A stretch of DNA of 64,000 bases from Aplidium turbinatum (taxonomy: Eukaryota; Chordata; Ascidiacea; Aplousobranchia; Polyclinidae), in assembly GCA_918807975.1 (NCBI GenBank), contig OU964921.1, forward strand, positions 38,528,498 to 38,592,497. Reading direction: 5' to 3'. How positions within the stretch are numbered: position 1 is the first letter of the stretch; each line of letters begins with the position of its first letter. Positions 54,321-64,000 of this stretch are shown here, piece by piece. A program made the translations under genes and the position numbers. The notes under the pieces were generated by a model that worked only from the letters and a program-made list of their open reading frames with translations, did no database searches and was not told the DNA's origin.

Positions 54321-54879
54321 AGTTGGTACAAGCGGTTGCTTTTTTCAAAGATCTGTTGTTTTTTACAGTTTAATAAAACTGTACTGGATTCGTTCCTACA
54401 AAACCTAAAATATACTTGAAGTGAAAAATGAAGAAATTGTACGAATCATCATTCATATTTAATTCATCATCACTATTCAAAAATAAATAAAAGTTCTCTC
54501 TCTCTCTCTCATAATGTGCCCTCAGTACGTACATAGCAGAGTCTATACATGTAAAAGCCTAGTTTACCTGTACAAGGGTACGTTTTTGTAAACGTTGTTG
54601 TTTAGAAGTGCTGAAATCATCATCAGCAACTGGTTGCATCTTTGCTTTTGTAGATGGTAGCCTATGGCAGATTTCTTCAAAATGTAAAGTTTGCTCAAGC
54701 TCATTTTACTTGAGTGGTATTAACAAAATCATCTTCAGTGAAGTGAACATATATGACTAGTTTTGTATGGCCCATCCTACTTTCGAACACTTGAAGAAAA
54801 CTTCGACCATTTTCTTCTCAGCACCTTGTTTTGTGGAAAAGCGTGAAAAGAAAGCACACGGTCTTTGTCACTGACACTG

Positions 54880-56730
54880 TCACATATTTATTTATTATTT
54901 ATTTGCGTCAGACAAAGCTGTCCACATCGAAAACAAAACAACGAAATACTGTAATACACAAACTGAAAATGCACAAAGATCACAGAGAGCCACCTTGGAT
55001 GCCGTCGGTTTAAAAGCTCACTAAATAGGCCATCTACTGTTACCAATTTACATACAATGAGCGTTGGAAGAATTGAAAGCATTCAGAACGATAAAAACAA
55101 TCAGATGACATCAGGTCTGATATAAAGCGATTGGAGGAGTGAATGCAATCGGTTAATAAACGAAAACATGTTTTTTCCTCAATAAAGCATCAAACGTAGT
55201 TACATTATTCATTACTTGATATTCACGGGCACTGACATAACGAGGCAATTTGTGCAATATTCTGAAAGAGTCATTGTAAGCAACACATAATCGTTTTATA
55301 CTAGAAGATCTAAACTTGTTCCACAACTGGGATAAGTAAAACGACATAAAATAAGAACGAAATAAACTGTTTTTTACAGCGGGTGAGCATTCAGAAAAAT
55401 TGAGATATTCTGCATTATTTGCAGCACAGTACTGAGAGCGTACTTGCCTTGAAATATAATTTTCATCTGAGAACTATCAATGTATACACCCAGGTATTTT
55501 ATAAGTCTGTGAACACAATTTCAGATTTACAGTAAATGATTGGCACAGGTGACCTTCCCACCTCACTTGCATGGTTTTTTTACTATAAAGGCACAAAGGT
55601 CACCAGTATTCCAATAAGCAAACAAAATAGATAGGCAGTAGGCACGTTACGTGTGATAAGCGTTTTAAACAATAAATGATGATTGACTTTGACGAGGGCT
55701 TTTGAAGCATCCAAAAAGACAGAATATACAGGAGTGTCATGACTGATATAAGAGGACACTGGTTGTTTTAACAAAAACACTCATGTCAGTACTATGACCA
55801 GACTTAAACCCAAATTGATTGTCACTGGTATTCAAGAAAGGCAATAGATGATTCAAATAAAACATTCAAACAGTTTTGAGATTACTGTGGCTAGAGCAAT
55901 AAGTCTATAGTTACCTGAATCTTGAATGTCGCCATTCAAATTCTTTACAATCGGGACTAAGACAGTGTTCAAGCAAGAATTTGGTACAGTGCCATGACTA
56001 AGACACATATTAAAAAGTACACTAATATAAAAACGAATAATCAGCATAAACAATATGTTCAGCTGAAATTTTGTCAGCACCAGCAGCGCGGTTTAATGGC
56101 AGTTTGACAAGCAAGGAACCAATTGTGTCCATGTTGCAACAAAAGTTGTAATATTTATCCCTAGAAGAAATACATGAGTTAACAAATTCTTTTTCAGTGT
56201 TGGTTTTGCTAGAATTTAGCAAGGAACTGTAATGATGTTTTCACATCTCAGCAATTGCTTCAGGACCTTTTGCTCCACCAACATTTACAGGAAGAGAACT
56301 CTTTTTGCAAGTAGACTTTTTTACTTTCTGCCAAACTGACTTATGTGAGCTGTCCAAGTTGAGAGCTGAGGCAAGCACATTTGCTCTATGTTGTTCAGAG
56401 GCATGATTACAACGGTGAAAGGCTTTTTTAAACTCCTTTCGTTTGCTCTGCATCAACTCATATAGGTAACCATTTTTCACTGTTTCCCATTTTTACCTAC
56501 ATGATGTAACTTTCTCTGGCAGTAGCATGAGCTTGCTTAGCATGATTATTCCAACCAGGAACAGAAAATATGTTACATTTCTTCTTTACATCAACAAAGA
56601 TTTTATCAGAAGCTGCTTTGAGAGCATCAGTTATAATATTATAGAAAGAGTCTATTGAGGCAACATGAGAAGCATCTGAACAATGAGAATTATTGCATTT
56701 AATACTTTCAGTTGGCAAGGACATTTTGGA
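54880..56730 (-). mobile_element. Decayed LINE, CR1/L2-like, minus strand
   Basis: Successive minus-strand frames, in order from 56724 down, show IFSVPGWNNHAKQAHATARE (endonuclease-RT linker), KLPLNRAAGADKISAEHI (RT start), PIVKNLNGDIQDSGNYRLIA, SVFLDASKALVKVNHHLLF (RT blocks) and RLCVAYNDSFRILHKLPRY (C-terminal region). A tail of TAAATAATAAATAA type lies at about 54885. The endonuclease is missing, the frame is broken several times and parts of the RT (including the catalytic box) are not visible. This is an old copy, 5'-truncated. Confidence 0.75.
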
Positions 56731-57131
56731 TATAGCCTACAGCAATACACATGAACAGCAATTTTTAGGGATTGCCTCAACCATAAATTAAAGGTAGCCT
56801 ACTGTTTGTGAGATACTGTTGTTACACTGCAAATGGCTATAGCCAGATTAGGACAAATAAAAAAGTATCAAAATTGTAGCCCTATGAGACTGCAAGTTCA
56901 ATTGAATTGAGATGCTGTTTGATAAAAATAAACTCAACCTATTTGATCAAAACCTGGTAGTAATAGTAAGTTCACTTTTCTATTTCGGTAATTCTTAATT
57001 TGCACATGCTTTAGACCAACAGAGCCCCACACATTCACGTTTTGCAGCAGCCGTACTTAACCTAACCAAGTCATTAGTCACCGTCACCACAGAATCACAG
57101 ATTGTATCCTTCGATTCCTTCCAGCTTACGG

Positions 57132-57139
57132 TGACGTCA
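57132..57139. promoter_or_regulatory. CRE-like palindrome TGACGTCA, possible promoter
   Basis: A perfect CRE consensus in a locally CpG-richer stretch (57100-57220). About 35 bp downstream on the plus strand a frame begins MSVRFADVNETLQAC from an ATG at about 57174 and meets a weak donor-like GTAACT. Together these could be a promoter and first exon of a plus-strand gene whose later exons are not in view. Speculative. Confidence 0.25.
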
Positions 57140-57249
57140 CAGCGATGTTGCCGTTTTTATTTTCGCAATAGAATGAGTGTCAGATTCGCCGATGTCAACG
57201 AAACTTTGCAAGCGTGTAACTTAGTAGCCTGTTGATTTTTTTTACAATT

Positions 57250-60200
57250 TTCTGGTCAGGGAGGTTTGTTAGTGTCACCTTTTTGGTATCTTAGGTAAAT
57301 TTCGCAAATTTATTTACCTGTCAGAGGCACTTTAACTGCAAACTTTAAAAAGCATCACCTGTGATCGTTTTTTGTATTTTAAGTCACCACGTGAGTAAAA
57401 TTTATTGACAGTTTCTTGAAACGTGATTTGAATCATGACCTATTCCGGAGTTGTTTCGCTTTGACTGGACAAAAAAATTGACGTTCTAATATTAGAACAG
57501 CGCAGTAAATGACGCAGAAGATGTTAATAATGTATTTGAGAGAAATTTAAAAACGTTACAACGCCCTTCAGACGCACTTACATCAGTAATACGACTTCTA
57601 ATTATCTATAATTGACGTTAGATCAATAAACTAGGTTGGAGCGTAGCTATCGGTGAGTGGCAAACCACTGCTTGACAAATAAAATGTTAAAACTGACGCT
57701 ATTATGCGTAAAATGCAACATTGCATTAAAAATAAGACCGCTGCTCTTTTATATGTTTGTTCCATGACAACAATATCTCGTTGTGTCACTTACAATGGGG
57801 ATTAATTTTTCAAAAATTTATAAATTTCTAAGACCAATTGCAATAATATTTTGTTCTTTCCTTGTCAGTGAGAAAAGTATCTCATAATTTCAATTTTAAA
57901 TCAATAAAAAACACTGGACACTGTATTATCATCATGAAAGACAAAAATAGAAATGCATGAATTTGGTTGCTTCGATAATAATAATTTTCCAAAAAAGGAC
58001 AAGTTTAAAAAGAACAATTAAATCACGTGTAAAGCGGTAGTTCGACAACAAAGGGTGGATTCTAAAATACTAAATGATAAATCGTAGCCAATAAGTGGAA
58101 ATCGAGTCATGTTAGCAGTTAGAATGCTCAACTAATTCGACAGGCTCTTGTTAAGAGCCTTTTAAAACCAAATGCAAACATAATAATTTCAATGCTTCTG
58201 GCTCTGATATGTCACTCGCTGCTAGATGTGACGTTCTATTTGACTGAAGTGAACGATTTGTAAAAAAAACTTTTAAAGAAATCCTAACTTATCATTTTGA
58301 AACTTTCTGTCACGTAACGTTCAACAATATTGAACCAACGTTGCATTCGAGAATGATAATAACTTAAAACAAGACAAGATGAAGAAAGTTGGATTTCTAA
58401 TTAAAGGACACACAGTTTTCTTTACGTGCCTATGACCTTTATACAGAAGCCAATGACGTTGATGGGGAGTTGCATTCACGTCGAATTTTTTTTATCACTT
58501 TGGTTTGGTGAACAACTTTTTATAAAAACAATGCACGTCAGAAAGGTGCCTTGCAGATGTCTAAGGTTTGAGTTGAGCATTACTCACCGCAGGAAGTAAA
58601 TGATAAATCGACATTCAAGGATTTAATCCTCCCGTTAACTCAATCTAAGTTGCCTAAAGGTTGTAACTTTTAAACTCATAACTTGTTTGAATGAAGAGTT
58701 ACTAATACCCTAGATAACCGCTTTATCTGGTCCAGATCATTATCAGATTGGGTACGGATCTGACCAGATCTTTTCCAGATGAAGTGGCTGTCTGGGGCTG
58801 TAGCGTACCCAAAGTTGAATATCAGGATAGGTTATAAGGTAGGCAAGGTATAAAAACTTTGTTCAGCTTTTATAAATTTATGGTTAAATAGCACATAAGC
58901 TATTCAGTCGGAAAATAAATTTTGAACTTTAAATCAGACGGTCAACCTGTTATAGATGAAATCTTGCATTAAATTTTTAAACACTTTAATGAAAAGAAAT
59001 ATTTTTGTACAAGATTCTGCATAAGAAATCTTCACGCAGCATTTGTTTGTAGCCTATGTTGACAGCTATAGGAATTGGCATTTCTTAAAACCTGGAATAT
59101 CCGCAGCGTAGGCTTATCTTATGTACAGGAAAGTAGCTCACTGGAAGCAAACGAGAGTGAACCTCTTGACAAGCCTAATGGCATAAGAATCGAGATGAGA
59201 ATTTTTTGAGATGGGTAGACATGAGAATGTTTTTACTTAAATTGTGATTTTTTAAGATTTTTCTCTTGCGTTAAAAAAGCGGTCAGTTCTTCAGCTACAA
59301 TTCATTTCCGGTACAAATCTGAAGGTACCTATTTCACTTATTTAACTTATTCCACTTCTTTATGTTCTAAATCAGAAATTCTTTAAGAAAGGTAATAAAT
59401 TAAAGAAGTTTTATTCAAGCAGGCTTGTGAGATATTCTTATCTCGTCTGGGCAAAATATTGTGGTGAACATTTGAATAACTCAGCCTTTACCAGAAAAGC
59501 AATGAAGGAGACGTCCTTTCAAGTTTTAGGCATGCCAGGTAAAATTTGTTTTGTTACAAAGAAAATCGATTTCTACGAATTTAAAAAACATACTTGCCTA
59601 CTTATCAATCTGACTGCTTCAATCTTCGCTTCATGTAAGAAATATCTACTTCATGATGGAAACGAAATTTTTCCAAATGTGGGTGGAAAATTATTCATAA
59701 AAAAAGTTATTTATAAAAGACAAAGAAATAGTGACAAAGGTGATTTGTGAGTTTTGTTTGGAAAAGTTCTTGTAAACTTTAAATTCCATGCATGGAATAC
59801 TTTCATTTCAATAACCAACAACAGTTTCCTTGCAAAGACAGCGCACGCGCTTTTAGTTTTGTGCGGTTTCAACATTCCTAAAGTAAGCATACAAAGAAGC
59901 AATATTGCTTTCATTTCAAAGTGAAACAAAATACTCGGACATAAAACTTAATTAAAAATGTACCCAAAACAAGAAATTGGTTTACTAGGCTTAACATAAG
60001 ATAGATGCATCTCTGACTATATGTTCAAATTTCTAAAGTAAGGTTCCATGCGGAGCAACCTGGTGTTTATGAGGTATATCCTAACTTCTGCTTTTCTCTT
60101 CACTTTGCAAAGACAAGCTCCTTATATCACAAAGTCCAACATTCGCATCATTTCACCTTTTATTCGTCCATGAAAAGCTTAAATGCGTTTTTGGCAATCC

Positions 60201-61445
60201 ACTAGTGTTACATTATCAATATTGCTTTAATACATTACCTTCTTTCGGCTTCCATCTTTAACACTTCCTAATTTCAAGGTGTTTTTTCAACTTAATTTTC
60301 GCTGTTTTCCCTCACCTACCCATTTTGCATTACCTAACTTTTCCAATTTTTGCTTTAAGCCTAATCATGTCGATGAACCAAGCGGCAACAGCCGACAAGT
60401 CAAGGTCTACCATTCTCTTTCGTGTAGATCTATCTTCAAGTTGCTCAACAAATCCTTCCTTTCAAGTAATATCCATTTTTTCAAAGCAATCTTCGTTCTA
60501 ATCTTCTCACAATCAATCTATTGAGGCCTATGCTTCCGAGACATTTTGAATTTGTTCAACACAAAGATACCGTACTTAATCTGTTCCTACAGGCTTGTTG
60601 GGATTATGCATTCTATGAGGCCGCTTGGGTATGCTTATCAAATTTCGTTGGAGAGCGAAAGTTTCCATCACGACTAAGCAAGTAGCCTACTTCGAAAGAT
60701 TCCAGTCCTACGTTTTGAAGGTTGGACGTTTTTTTATTTGACTCAGAAGATTCTAGAAAGGCCACTAGAGTTCGATCAAATGACTTTGATCAGAAACTGC
60801 AAAAATACAGAAAGGTAAATCTCGTAATATTAGCAGAAACTGTGCATAACATTTGACTTCTCATAGGCTACGATTAACGTTCTAAAATGTTCTTCCTCCA
60901 TCCAGAAACCTCCAACCCAAGCTATTTTTTTAAGAGTACTTTTTCATTGCTGATTATATTCATTGTGTTTGCTATCAATGGATAATAATGTACGAGTAGT
61001 TAATAATTTCTAGTCTTCTGCTAAAAAATTAGTATCATCGCCATCAGTGGAGTAGCGTGACCAATTTTTTTGGGTGTTCACTTTTTTCAGAAAACTTTTG
61101 CCTACTTGTACTGTGTTTGAAAAAGCCCTGAGTGCGGTTCAACCCAGTCCACTCCATTGTTTGTTTTATACTTGTTTTTAAATACAAGTAGACATTGCTT
61201 AAAATTTACTGAAAAAGTGAACACCAAAACAGTGATCGGCATACGAATTGAATTAACATACAGCTGGTGGTTGAAAATGCATGTTAAGGGTAGTCTATGG
61301 GAAGATATCCAGGACATGCTTTTTATTCAGCTAAGGGTTTTGTCAAAACATAACTTAGTTCTCTAGATGTGCTTCATGTGTTAACATTAACTAGCTAACG
61401 TCTTTTCGAACGTCAAGTGACTTTTACTCCTTTTTGTATTGTTTT
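57250..61445. other. No gene recognised
   Basis: More than 4 kb without a supported gene or a clear repeat. The longest open frames (for example 59427-59750) have an unremarkable composition and no recognisable domain. A short frame at about 60368 (MSMNQAATADKSRSTI...) ends at a donor-like GTAATA but is unsupported. This could be a large intron, a regulatory region or intergenic DNA. Confidence 0.4.
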
Positions 61446-61548
61446 ATTTGATATAGGAAAACCAAACTATCGTTAACTGTCGTATAAACGGAGAAACAGT
61501 AAATTACACGCTTACACGACAGTAAACAGTAGTTTTCTTGTATCAAAT
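61446..61548. repeat. Small inverted-repeat MITE
   Basis: TTTGATATAGGAAAACCAAA at the left is mirrored imperfectly by a right end whose complement reads TTTGATACAAGAAAACTACT. Both continue to a shared ACTGTCGT. About 100 bp. Confidence 0.55.
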
Positions 61549-62579
61549 ATTACAGGTAATTTCCTTGGATATATATTCTTTTGGTTATAAAACTTACAAA
61601 TTGAAATCGAAATGTCCTTTGAGTCATTATTCTTATCCGTTAGATGTCAGCCACAAGCTCTTTTATCGAAAAGAAAATTGTTTGAATTTCCGAGCTCTCG
61701 ACAGACGGTTGTTGAAAGAGGAAGCAAGCACGCTGTCTTTTTACGTCATAGCGAGGTAAGACCCATGTCAAATCTCGATTTATGTGATAACATCAACAAA
61801 CAGCTTCTGTTTGAACGCCACGATGTAGGCGATGCCTAATTGACAAGGGCCGAACTGGCAGAGAGTGGACTACCATAATACATCATGATACTGATCAAAT
61901 CAAACGCTTCAGAAATATTGCTGTTCTTGAAGCTTAAATAATTATTTGCTGACTTACTGAGAACCTGTTCCCAAGTCATATCCTTGAGTTTTTTCTATTC
62001 ATTAAGCCTATACGTCCAAATCGTGATAGTTTTTCATATCAGGCAACGGCAAGTGGAAAACGTACTGTGAATTGCTGCATTGTTTCAATTTCCGTACGTT
62101 TGAGAGTGCATCCCTTCACTTCGTGACGCATGGCACAGATTTCCGTAGCCGGCTAATTGTGGCTCAATATGAGTTGGAGTATATTAATGAACAAGCTCTT
62201 GTTCAGCTCACATTCGCCTTTCTTTGCCTTGGCTGAGCGGTTTTCATGTCACAGCGTTCAGAAGTATTTAGCATCGTAAGAATTAAGCAGTGTTGTTATG
62301 AAATTGAAATGTGTAGCGTGTGCGTGTTCTTTGTGAGTCCGACATGGTTTAACAGAAACAGAGAAGAGTAGATGTCAAGGTTCTCAACAGAAGATAATAA
62401 GAACATTTAGGAAAAGAGAAGAAACGTCGGTAGCCATTTCTTTCTGTGATGATCAGCAAGACTTCCAAGAAAACAACTCAGTGTGTGATGCCAAATGAAA
62501 TGTTTACTGGAAGAAAGAAAGATTTTTCAAAAAATATATTTTCAAACCTAATTTGTTTGTGGTTCCACAACGCAACCTA
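61549..62579. other. No gene seen
   Basis: Two overlapping frames near 61538-61839 start at ATG codons but share no recognised domain. No repeat identified. Confidence 0.35.
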
Positions 62580-62830
62580 CGACTGTCGGGGGTGTGCGCT
62601 TGAACAACGCATTCCAAAGACTGCTGTCTATTCAGCGGCACTTAGTTGATGGAATAATTCACGGACATCACTCCAACAACAAGTGGAAACGTCACTCTGT
62701 CAAATCTTGGTGACCCGGCCTGCGTCAGTAGTTCAAAGTCCAAACAAGTATGCAAAACTGCCAGGAATAAGTTCTCAAAGAAGCTTTCTCGATCCAAGGA
62801 TAATGGTTTACTTTAATAAATCAATATACA
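62580..62830 (+). mobile_element. SINE family A, headless copy
   Basis: Begins within the family at GGGGGTGTGCGCTTGAACAA. It follows the body (TATTCAGCGGCACTTAG, AATAATTCACGGACATCA, CCTGCGTCAGTAGTTCAAAG) to the tail at about 62830. Useful as an unrelated locus that defines the family's 3' part. Confidence 0.7.
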
Positions 62831-62869
62831 CTAAAACTTTATATATTTTTTCTTATCTTACTTTCCTCA

Positions 62870-63035
62870 CGATTTGTAGCCAGTTCAACTGTGGCATTCA
62901 TGTCGGAGTTTTTTTGTCCTGCAGATGCTGGAAGTGTATTCTTAAATAGGAGCATGGCTTTAGTACACATTGCATTTGGTGGCTTCCACTGCGGAAGTGT
63001 CAATTGCCTAATATACACTTGTGTCGGTAACATGC
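62870..63035 (-). other. Weak exon candidate
   Basis: On the minus strand an ATG at about 63033 opens a frame (MLPTQVYIRQLTLPQWKPPN...) that runs to a strong donor-like site (GAAA|GTAAGA at about 62864-62872). Composition is protein-like, but no family is recognised and no second exon was found. Confidence 0.25.
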
Positions 63036-63142
63036 TTTCTTCGGTATATACGAAGCGGAAGCAATATAATCTTGTTATGCTGACGATCACTTTGAAAACG
63101 TACTGCATACAATGCTTGCAGATGCCTTGCTTGGGTTATTAA

Positions 63143-64000
63143 TAGTGATAGATAAAATTTAGTAAAAAAAACTTAAAACTTTATGCATATGATTTGATGC
63201 CAAGTCGAATAAACTACAAACTTCACGAAAGCTCAAGGTAATAAATGTGTTTTTCACCGGTATATCTATTTTCACGTGGATATTTGTGCAAATAATTTGC
63301 AGCAATGTAGTTATTTTGACAACACAGTTCACCAATGAGAAAACACTTTAAAAAACTGTCTTTAAAGACCACCAGCTTCAAGTGTGAAAGTACCATACGA
63401 AACCACCACCATTCATATCAACTTACAATTGACAGCTGAAAATTATGATGCCATAGAGAATACATAAATCACACTTTCAGCCATGTGGTTACTTCGCCTA
63501 AAACGCCTCGTGCTCTGCGGACACTCGACTGCCCGGCGCATTTCCTCAACGATGGTCTTCGAGCGTTGACACAGAGGTTGTATGAACAAAAAAAAAGAAA
63601 TTCACAATCAAACTGAAACCAACATTTTTTTTTTTTTAAACTGTCAAATAGAATTATAAGCCTACTGCATACTGACAAAATAAACTGCAATGAAACCATA
63701 TTTCTGTCCGTGAAACAATGCAATTCAGAGTTTTCCCTTATGTGTTTTTAGGACTTAATAGTTTTTCGAAGGTCATTTACAATTAGTATTTTAAATGTGA
63801 TTTCTTCTGAATATTTTACATTTGGGTAGAGAGTGAAGTGAAGATATTTAACATAGTGAAGACCACTTTGTTGTCAGTTTTTGAATGCATTACTTTTATA
63901 GCTTTTTTTTTCAAAACAGCATTTCATCGGCGAATAGTAAAAACAACAGTATGTTTTAAATGTAAACGGTCGTCGTTGTAAAGCTTTCTCATAGCAAACG
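63143..64000. other. No gene seen
   Basis: AT-rich sequence to the end of the window; no repeat or coding signal recognised. Confidence 0.4.

Noticed and set aside
59427-59750. 107-residue plus-strand open frame
   Set aside because: Its first codon is not a convincing ATG start, the composition is AT-driven (Lys, Phe, Ile rich), and there is no domain or splice signal.

Overview
This is animal (metazoan) genomic DNA, AT-rich (about two thirds A+T by eye). Its genes are spliced with GT-AG introns, it carries tRNA-derived SINEs, and it is dense in DNA transposons and LINE debris. The recognisable host genes (GUCD1-type, REEP5/6-type, calmodulin-like, a rhodanese, an orphan seven-helix receptor) fit an invertebrate, plausibly a tunicate or another marine deuterostome. 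That placement is inference; nothing in the window fixes the species.

Host genes, left to right: (1) first coding exon of a REEP5/6-like ER membrane-shaping protein, minus strand, 2976-3099. (2) An intronless two-EF-hand protein, plus strand, 5448-6023. (3) A GUCD1-like gene, minus strand, five coding exons between 14360 and 18719, which I could join in frame from start to stop (258 residues). (4) The terminal exon of an EF-hand-fold protein, minus strand, 20105-20644, with a possible upstream mini-exon. (5) An intronless rhodanese-like protein, minus strand, 23423-24031. (6) An intronless seven-transmembrane protein of no family I recognise, minus strand, 43734-44684. (7) A calmodulin/essential-light-chain-like gene, plus strand, three coding exons between 47631 and 51436. 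No pathway visibly links them. Three of them carry EF-hand-type folds.

The rest is mostly mobile DNA, much of it nested. At 6943-12531 a pogo/Tigger-type transposon is split by a foldback element (7395-11974) with a 10-bp target duplication. The arms of that foldback are arrays of a 205-bp tandem repeat in opposite orientation, and its interior carries an open fragment of the MTR4 (MTREX/SKIV2L2) RNA helicase C-terminus. At 26841-35119 lies an 8.3-kb terminal-inverted-repeat element with a THAP-type zinc-finger exon and an internal 4.7-kb palindrome. It is flanked by a 331-bp direct repeat that looks identical on both sides. At 42755-43640 there is an almost perfect 886-bp palindrome just downstream of the seven-helix gene. 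Several hAT-type non-autonomous elements have intact 8-bp target duplications (22784, 40594, 41899, 47990), which points to fairly recent activity. LINE remnants lie near 3.7, 17, 30, 49.5 and 55-56.7 kb, and SINEs of at least four kinds are scattered throughout.

The stretch from about 57 to 64 kb holds no recognisable gene. A CRE-like site with a possible first exon at 57.1 kb, one SINE and one weak exon candidate are all I can point to there. The heptamer TAGCCTA/TAGGCTA is strikingly frequent in unique sequence across the window.
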